Below are positions 7,378 through 11,757 of a stretch of DNA of 11,757 nt, piece after piece. This stretch comes from Bacteroidota bacterium (GTDB lineage Bacteria; Bacteroidota; Bacteroidia; Chitinophagales; Chitinophagaceae). Made by a program: the position numbers and the translations under genes. The stretch's first letter is position 1, and each line of letters starts with the position of its first letter. The stretch spans positions 1-11,757 of the forward strand of contig JAEZIL010000015.1 of NCBI GenBank assembly GCA_023436685.1, written 5' to 3'. A model generated the notes under the pieces. That model was given only the letters and a program-made list of their open reading frames with translations. It had not been told where the DNA came from and ran no database searches.

Positions 7378-8460
7378 TTACTGGTCTTTCTTAAAATCGT
7401 CGGAATGTGCCGGCCCTTCTATTTTCGAGAGTTCAATCTCAGGCCTGTTCACATCACTTATACTATGTATGTCCATCAGCAACTTAGGATCTTTGCCTAT
7501 AACATCGGGCAGGAAGTTTTGTGACTTCTTGACACCTACGTAGTGTCCCTGTGATATAACACTGTGTCGATTTACTTTCGACGGGCCTTCTATTACCCAG
7601 TCTTTAGTTTCTTTCTTATGAAAGCGGCAGTCATTGCATATCCAGCTTTCCACTTCATCCCATTCGTCTTTGCGGGCAGTAACGCGGTAAACTTCATCGC
7701 CCCTCATCCACAAGCGTACTTTACCACTACAGGTAGGGCAATCGCGGTGGGCATCTACGGGTTTGGTAAACCACACCCTGTTTTTGAAACGGAATGTTCT
7801 ATCGGTCAACGCACCCACGGGGCATACGTCTATTACGTTGCCTATAAATTCATTATCCAGTGCTTTATTTAAATAAGTACTGATAGTTGAATGATCGCCA
7901 CGGTCAAGCACACCATGTTCACGCTGGTTGGTAAGCTCTTGTGCAGTATTCACGCAACGGTAGCAAAGAATGCAACGCGTCATGTGCAGCTGTATATAAT
8001 CACCTATATCTTCTTTCTCGAAAGTACGGCGCGGAAATTCATAACGTGTACCTGAATCGCCATGCTCATAGCTAAGATCCTGCAGGTTACACTCTCCGGC
8101 CTGGTCGCATACCGGGCAATCGAGCGGGTGGTTTAATAAAAGAAACTCAACAACACCCTTACGTGCATCTATTACTTTTTCAGAAGTGATGTTCTTCACT
8201 TCCATACCATCCATAACGGTAGTACGGCAGCTGGCTACCAGCTTAGGCATAGGCCGCGGGTCTTTTTCAGAACCCTTGCTAACCTCTACCAGGCAGGTAC
8301 GGCATTTACCACCACTCTCTTTCAGCTTGCTATAGTAGCACATGGTAGGAGGAGCTACGTCGCCACCTATCATGCGTGCTGCATTCAATATAGTAGTACC
8401 TGCGGGTACTTCTACTGTTATATTATCAATCGTTACTTTAAATTTTGGTGCTTCAGACAT
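7378..8460 (-). CDS. nuoG: NADH-quinone oxidoreductase subunit G, short form without molybdopterin-type domain
   Basis: NuoG is an electron-relay subunit of the NADH-oxidising arm. The 360-residue protein starts with a [2Fe-2S] ferredoxin domain (N1b ligands Cys41, 53, 56, 78), then the His-containing [4Fe-4S] motif of N5 (His111, Cys115, 118, 124 in NHPLDCPVCDQAGEC), then N4 (Cys163, 166, 169 in CILCYRC and Cys213 in DVCPVGALT). A remnant of the next domain follows with CPTC (241-244) and CNDC (275-278). The remaining 80 or so residues are hydrophilic. The long molybdopterin oxidoreductase-like domain of E. coli NuoG (about 900 residues in total) is absent. The reading frame is clean and the next gene follows after 32 bases, so this looks like a natural short form, probably typical of Bacteroidota, and not a frameshift. 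Its start is two bases after the 7-base repeat array. Confidence 0.93.
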   Translation of the reverse strand: MSEAPKFKVTIDNITVEVPAGTTILNAARMIGGDVAPPTMCYYSKLKESGGKCRTCLVEVSKGSEKDPRPMPKLVASCRTTVMDGMEVKNITSEKVIDARKGVVEFLLLNHPLDCPVCDQAGECNLQDLSYEHGDSGTRYEFPRRTFEKEDIGDYIQLHMTRCILCYRCVNTAQELTNQREHGVLDRGDHSTISTYLNKALDNEFIGNVIDVCPVGALTDRTFRFKNRVWFTKPVDAHRDCPTCSGKVRLWMRGDEVYRVTARKDEWDEVESWICNDCRFHKKETKDWVIEGPSKVNRHSVISQGHYVGVKKSQNFLPDVIGKDPKLLMDIHSISDVNRPEIELSKIEGPAHSDDFKKDQ

Positions 8461-8462
8461 TT

Positions 8463-8483
8463 GTCAAAAGTTAAAAGTCAAAA
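8463..8483 (-). repeat. Perfect three-unit 7-base repeat between nuoF and nuoG
   Basis: On the minus strand the tract is TTTTGAC, TTTTAAC, TTTTGAC in direct succession, ending two bases before the nuoG ATG and beginning two bases after the nuoF stop. It makes up 21 of the 25 intergenic bases. Similar tracts precede nuoN (1503-1523) and nuoF (9843-9860). There is no inverted symmetry, so a hairpin or terminator is not suggested. In mRNA it would be an unstructured U-rich leader directly ahead of the start codon. Confidence 0.75.
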
Positions 8484-8485
8484 AC

Positions 8486-9835
8486 CTATGCAACAGTAGG
8501 AACATGTATCGGATCGGCGTAGTGTGCCAAACCAAAGTTTCTTGTTACTGCTTCAGCAGGATTTGTTATGTGCCATTCAAATTCGTCGCGGAAATGGCGT
8601 ATGGCTGCAGCTACAGGCCAAGCAGCGGCATCGCCCAGCGGACAGATGGTATTACCCTCTATCTTACGCTGTATATCCCAAAGCAGGTCTATATCGCTCA
8701 TCTTACCTTTTCCGTTCTCTATATTCTTTAATATTTTGTACATCCAGCCGGTACCTTCACGGCAAGGGCTGCATTGTCCGCAACTTTCGTGGTTGTAAAA
8801 ACGCGCCAGCGTCATAGTATGGCGTACTATACATTGGTCTTCATCAAAAACAATAAAGCCCCCAGAGCCCATCATGGTACCGGTAGCAAAACCACCATCA
8901 GCAAGGCCTTCATAGCTCATCATCCGGGTTTCGCCTTTTGCTGTTTTCAGCAATAGGTTGGCAGGCAATATAGGTACTGAAGAACCACCTGGTATACATG
9001 CCTTCAGGCGTTTGCCATTGGCGATACCGCCACAATATTCATCGGAGAAGATGAATTCTTCTACCGACTGGGTCATATCAATTTCGTAAATGCCGGGCTT
9101 TTTTACATTACCGCAAACCGAAAGCAATTTGGTACCTGTAGATTTGCCCACACCTATTTTAGCATACTCGTCGCCACCCATATTTAATATAGGTACAACT
9201 GCCGCTAAAGTTTCTACGTTGTTTACCACGGTTGGCCTCATCCACACACCTTGTATGGCCGGGAACGGCGGTTTGATGCGTGGATTACCACGCTTACCTT
9301 CCAGGCTTTCTATCAGTGCTGTTTCTTCACCACATATATAGGCACCACCGCCGCGCTGTACATATATCTCACAGTCAAAACCGGTGCCCAGGATATTTTT
9401 ACCCAGCCAGCCGTTTGCTTTTGCTTCGCCGATAGCCTGCTCCAGTATATCTACTATCCATGCGTATTCGCCACGTATATATATATAAGTAGCATTGCTA
9501 CCCAGTGCAAAGCTGCTGACAATAAGGCCCTCTACCAGCAAGTGTGGTATGAATTCCATCAGGTAGCGGTCTTTAAAAGTACCGGGTTCTGATTCATCGG
9601 CATTGCACACCAGGTGACGGGGAACACCTTCGGGCTTAGCCAGGAAGCTCCACTTCATACCTGTAGGAAAACCCGCACCACCACGGCCACGCAGGCCGCT
9701 TTTCTTCACCTCTTCTACTATCTCATCGGGCGACATTTTGAATGCCTTTTCTACAGAACGATAACCGCCATGCTTGCGATAGGTATCGTAATAACGAATA
9801 CCCTCAACGTGTGCGTGTTCTAATAATAATTTCAT
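8486..9835 (-). CDS. nuoF: NADH-quinone oxidoreductase subunit F (NADH and FMN binding)
   Basis: NuoF is the catalytic entry point of complex I: it binds NADH and FMN, accepts a hydride and passes electrons to cluster N3. The 449-residue protein has the expected length. The nucleotide/FMN glycine-rich motif GLRGRGGAGFPTG spans 47-59, NADESEPGTFKDR is at 78-90, and the second signature GGGAYICGEETALIESLEG at 162-180. N3 ligands are Cys352, 355 and 358 in ESCGQCSPCREG, plus Cys398 in NTICPLGDAAAWP. The C-terminal tail after about residue 420 (HITNPAEAV onward) is less conserved. It starts at an ATG 45 bases after the small exported-protein gene and ends 25 bases before nuoG. All catalytic segments are intact. 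Confidence 0.98.
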   Translation of the reverse strand: MKLLLEHAHVEGIRYYDTYRKHGGYRSVEKAFKMSPDEIVEEVKKSGLRGRGGAGFPTGMKWSFLAKPEGVPRHLVCNADESEPGTFKDRYLMEFIPHLLVEGLIVSSFALGSNATYIYIRGEYAWIVDILEQAIGEAKANGWLGKNILGTGFDCEIYVQRGGGAYICGEETALIESLEGKRGNPRIKPPFPAIQGVWMRPTVVNNVETLAAVVPILNMGGDEYAKIGVGKSTGTKLLSVCGNVKKPGIYEIDMTQSVEEFIFSDEYCGGIANGKRLKACIPGGSSVPILPANLLLKTAKGETRMMSYEGLADGGFATGTMMGSGGFIVFDEDQCIVRHTMTLARFYNHESCGQCSPCREGTGWMYKILKNIENGKGKMSDIDLLWDIQRKIEGNTICPLGDAAAWPVAAAIRHFRDEFEWHITNPAEAVTRNFGLAHYADPIHVPTVA

Positions 9836-9842
9836 TTATCTA

Positions 9843-9860
9843 TCAAAAGTAAAAGTCAAA
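9843..9860 (-). repeat. Degenerate 6-7-base repeats upstream of nuoF
   Basis: On the minus strand the bases read TTTGAC, TTTTAC, TTTTGA, a shortened version of the TTTTGAC/TTTTAAC array found before nuoG, ending seven bases before the nuoF ATG. It lies in the 45-base gap after the NTF2-like gene. The segment TACTTTTG within it resembles the Bacteroidota -7 promoter element TAnnTTTG, but no convincing -33 element sits at the right distance. Confidence 0.45.
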
Positions 9861-9880
9861 CTGTGTTGCCTTTTGCGTTT

Positions 9881-10300
9881 TTAATTAATCTTCGTGCTTT
9901 GTCTTGCCAGTAGCTGCCAGTCTTTCCCCTTCTTCATCCACACTTGCAGCACCGCCAATTTCAATTGTATCTGCTTGCCTTCTACCGTTACATCAACATT
10001 TAACTCTGTACGAACAATACCAACTTCACCTTCTACGTTAATACTTTTTAATTTCTCATCTACCTTGTTATAAGTAAGCTTACCATTATACAGGTCGGCT
10101 ACTACATCTGCTTTTGTTTCTATCCAACCATTTGAATGACCATAAGAAACATTTTTATGCAAAAGCTTATTAATAACGACTGTGTCTTTCTTTAAAAGAG
10201 CCGCGCCCAAGCTTTGCGATACTTCCTTTAGTTTTGCAGACTGTGCAAAAACACTACTATAAACAAAGAACAATAATATTGTAGCTACTGCGCGCAACAT
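9881..10300 (-). CDS. Exported NTF2-like (DUF4440/SnoaL-type) protein inside the nuo operon
   Basis: The predicted product has 139 residues from the ATG at 10300. Residues 1-19 form a classic Sec signal peptide (MLRAVATILLFF core, cleavage expected after VFA before QS), with no lipobox Cys, so a soluble periplasmic protein is likely. The mature part resembles small NTF2-like/DUF4440 proteins: an N-terminal helix with LGAALLKKD, then VSYGHSNGWIETKADVV, a GEVGIVRTELNVDV strand pair, and the C-terminal LAVLQVWMKKGKDWQLLARQS strands. Such folds bind small ligands or act as enzymes; the substrate cannot be told here. A longer start at 10339 would overlap nuoE by 38 bases and bury the signal peptide. 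The chosen ATG follows the nuoE stop by one base, implying coupled translation. Base composition is poorer in GC than its neighbours (138 of 360 bases counted by hand, against 126 of 240 in sampled nuoF). Confidence 0.82.
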   Translation of the reverse strand: MLRAVATILLFFVYSSVFAQSAKLKEVSQSLGAALLKKDTVVINKLLHKNVSYGHSNGWIETKADVVADLYNGKLTYNKVDEKLKSINVEGEVGIVRTELNVDVTVEGKQIQLKLAVLQVWMKKGKDWQLLARQSTKIN

Positions 10301-10301
10301 A

Positions 10302-10793
10302 TTAGTTGGTTGCAGCAGCATTTCTCCTGCACTCATCAATTATAGCATCCACTTTTTCAGGAGTCAGGTGCTCTTTAAAATACTTACCCAGCTGCATCAT
10401 AGGTGCGTAGCCACATGCGCCCAAACATTCGGCAGGTTTTAAAGTGAACATACCGTCAGGTGTAGTTTCACCTTCGTTTATGTTCAGTTTCTGCTTGATG
10501 TATTCAATGATATTATCGCTACCATTCAACATGCAAGGGCCTGTACGGCATACCTCAAAAACATATTTACCTACCGGTTTCATGTTGAACATGGTATAAA
10601 AGGTAGCTACCTCGTATACTTCAATAGGTTTTATCTGCAACAGCTCTGCTACATGATCCATTACCGGTACATCCAGCCAGCCACCGTTTTGCTCCTGCGC
10701 TATGTGCAACAGAGGTATCAGCGCGCTTTTTTGTTTACCTTCCGGGTAGCGTGCAATGATCTCCTGTACTTTCTGTTCGTTTAGTTTGTTCAT
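10302..10793 (-). CDS. nuoE: NADH-quinone oxidoreductase subunit E ([2Fe-2S] N1a)
   Basis: NuoE is a thioredoxin-like [2Fe-2S] subunit of the NADH-oxidising arm that holds cluster N1a next to the FMN of NuoF. From the ATG at 10793 the protein has 163 residues, normal for the family. Cluster ligands are Cys82 and Cys87 in VCRTGPCML and Cys123 and Cys127 in AECLGACGYAP, the C-x4-C plus C-x3-C arrangement of NuoE. The N-terminal helical part carries ALIPLLHIAQEQNGGWL and the conserved VYEVATFYTMFNMKPVGKY. A TTG directly before the ATG would add one residue; the ATG is preferred. It begins 22 bases after nuoD and ends one base before the exported NTF2-like gene. Confidence 0.97.
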   Translation of the reverse strand: MNKLNEQKVQEIIARYPEGKQKSALIPLLHIAQEQNGGWLDVPVMDHVAELLQIKPIEVYEVATFYTMFNMKPVGKYVFEVCRTGPCMLNGSDNIIEYIKQKLNINEGETTPDGMFTLKPAECLGACGYAPMMQLGKYFKEHLTPEKVDAIIDECRRNAAATN

Positions 10794-10815
10794 CAATCAG
10801 CTTTTGCTAATTAGT

Positions 10816-11757
10816 TTATGCGTCCAGTTCTCCTGCAATTACATTCAGGCTACTCAGGGTGATGATAGCATCGCTGAATAAACCGTTCTTTATTATTTCA
10901 GGGTAAGCCTGGTAGTATATAAAGCATGGCCTGCGGAAGTGCAAGCGGTATGGTGTACGCCCGCCATCACTTATCAGGTAGTACCCTACTTCTCCATTCG
11001 CACCTTCTACAGCATGGTACACTTCGCCGGGCAATACATCTATTTCACCCATTATCATTTTAAAGTGGAAGATCAGTGCTTCCATCTTGGTATATACGTC
11101 TTCTTTCGGCGGCAGGTGAAAGTGATCGGCTTCAGGTGCGTAGAACACATCTTTCTGAGACGGGTCTTCCCGCTCCAGGGCTGCGATCTTATCCATAGCT
11201 TGCTGCACTATGTTATAGCTTTCCCATATTTCCATGTTGCGCACCAGATAGCGGTCGTACACATCTCCGGTAGTACCTACAGGCACTTTAAAATCAAAAT
11301 CTTCGTAAGATGAATATGGTTGCGCTATACGTACATCATAATCGACACCCGCAGCACGCAGGTTAGGCCCTGTAAAACTATAGTTCAATGCACGTTCAGC
11401 ACTTATGGGGCCTGCGCCTATGCAACGCTCCATAAAAATGCGGTTGCGCGTAAGCAAGGTCTCAAACTCATTCATAACCTTAGGGAAGGTTTTGAGGAAC
11501 TTGTTGATCTTATCGAAAGCTGTTTGTGTAAAATTTCTTTCAAAACCGCCTACACGGCCAATATTAGTAGTAAGACGAGAGCCACATACCTCTTCATATA
11601 TTTCATATATCAGCTCGCGCCACTGGAAAACATAAGTAAACGCAGTAAGGGCACCCGTATCAACTGCCACTACCGAATTGCATATCAGGTGATCGGCAAT
11701 ACGGGCCAGCTCCATAAGTATAACGCGCAGGTAATCTACCCGCTTAGGGGTTTTGAT
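10816..11757 (-). CDS. nuoD: NADH-quinone oxidoreductase subunit D, 5' end outside the window
   Basis: NuoD (49 kDa subunit family, related to NiFe-hydrogenase large subunits) forms the quinone-reduction site with NuoB and contacts cluster N2. The visible 313 codons are the C-terminal three quarters of a protein of about 400 residues. Reading continues open to the window edge: the 14 codons before the internal Met at 11715 encode KRVDYLRVIL, a standard NuoD stretch, so that Met is not the start. Family motifs include ELARIADHL, NIGRVGGFERNF, FTGPNLRAAGVDYDVR, and the C-terminal EGANGEVGYYLISDGG, PYRLHFRRPCF and QAYPEIIKNGLFSD. The very C-terminus reads GELDA where most homologues end in GEVDR. 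nuoA, nuoB and nuoC presumably lie to the right; this is inferred from the usual order. Confidence 0.96.
   Translation of the reverse strand: MKTPKRVDYLRVILMELARIADHLICNSVVAVDTGALTAFTYVFQWRELIYEIYEEVCGSRLTTNIGRVGGFERNFTQTAFDKINKFLKTFPKVMNEFETLLTRNRIFMERCIGAGPISAERALNYSFTGPNLRAAGVDYDVRIAQPYSSYEDFDFKVPVGTTGDVYDRYLVRNMEIWESYNIVQQAMDKIAALEREDPSQKDVFYAPEADHFHLPPKEDVYTKMEALIFHFKMIMGEIDVLPGEVYHAVEGANGEVGYYLISDGGRTPYRLHFRRPCFIYYQAYPEIIKNGLFSDAIITLSSLNVIAGELDA

Noticed and set aside
9475..9488. TATATATATA-like tract inside nuoF
   Set aside because: It encodes the in-frame residues YIYIRGEYAW of NuoF and needs no other explanation.
9843..9860. Internal promoter upstream of nuoF based on TACTTTTG (TAnnTTTG-like)
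   Set aside because: It lies within the repeat, has no -33 element at a fitting distance and would give an almost leaderless transcript; chance similarity is more likely.
10301..10339. Longer start for the NTF2-like gene at 10339, overlapping nuoE by 38 bases
   Set aside because: It would put 13 extra residues before a textbook signal peptide; the Met at 10300 gives a normal signal sequence and a 1-base junction with nuoE.
10794..10796. TTG start for nuoE at 10796
   Set aside because: It directly precedes an ATG and adds one residue with no support.
11715..11715. Met at 11715 as the nuoD start
   Set aside because: The upstream codons to the window edge are in frame and encode conserved NuoD sequence (KRVDYLRVIL), so the gene is simply cut by the window.

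Overview
The window is a stretch of bacterial chromosome filled by the distal part of one respiratory complex I (NADH:quinone oxidoreductase, nuo) operon, read entirely on the minus strand. From right to left the genes are nuoD (5' end cut off by the window edge), nuoE, a small exported NTF2/DUF4440-like protein, nuoF, nuoG, nuoH, nuoI, nuoJ, nuoK, nuoL, nuoM and nuoN. The canonical nuoD-to-nuoN order is kept, interrupted only by the small gene between nuoE and nuoF. Gaps between genes run from 1 to 45 bases. No stretch over 300 bases lacks a gene, and I found no RNA gene, mobile element, CRISPR array or clear promoter. The operon promoter and nuoA-C presumably lie beyond the right edge.

The organism is most likely a member of the Bacteroidota, probably of Chitinophagaceae/Sphingobacteriia type. 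This is inferred from the moderate GC content, the A/T-rich translation starts without clear Shine-Dalgarno sequences, a NuoG that stops after its Fe-S domains with no molybdopterin-type domain, and the flavour of the Nuo sequences. I could not run a database search to confirm it.

The encoded parts fit together as follows. NuoE (N1a), NuoF (FMN, N3) and NuoG (N1b, N4, N5) form the NADH-oxidising arm. NuoD and NuoI (N6a/N6b) belong to the connecting arm that delivers electrons to quinone. NuoH, J, K, L, M and N form the membrane arm, with the family's key Glu and Lys residues visible in each antiporter-like subunit, so the enzyme should be a functional proton pump.

At the left edge, bases 1-120 hold the C-terminal end of an unidentified plus-strand gene. 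It converges on nuoN so tightly that the two stop codons share the bases TTAA.

Four things merit a second look: the exported NTF2-like protein inside the operon; the rearranged cysteines in the short NuoG; a 7-base A/T-rich repeat (minus-strand units TTTTGAC/TTTTAAC) found just upstream of nuoG, nuoN, nuoF and, weakly, nuoK; and the overlapping convergent stops. No wholly new multi-gene system is visible.
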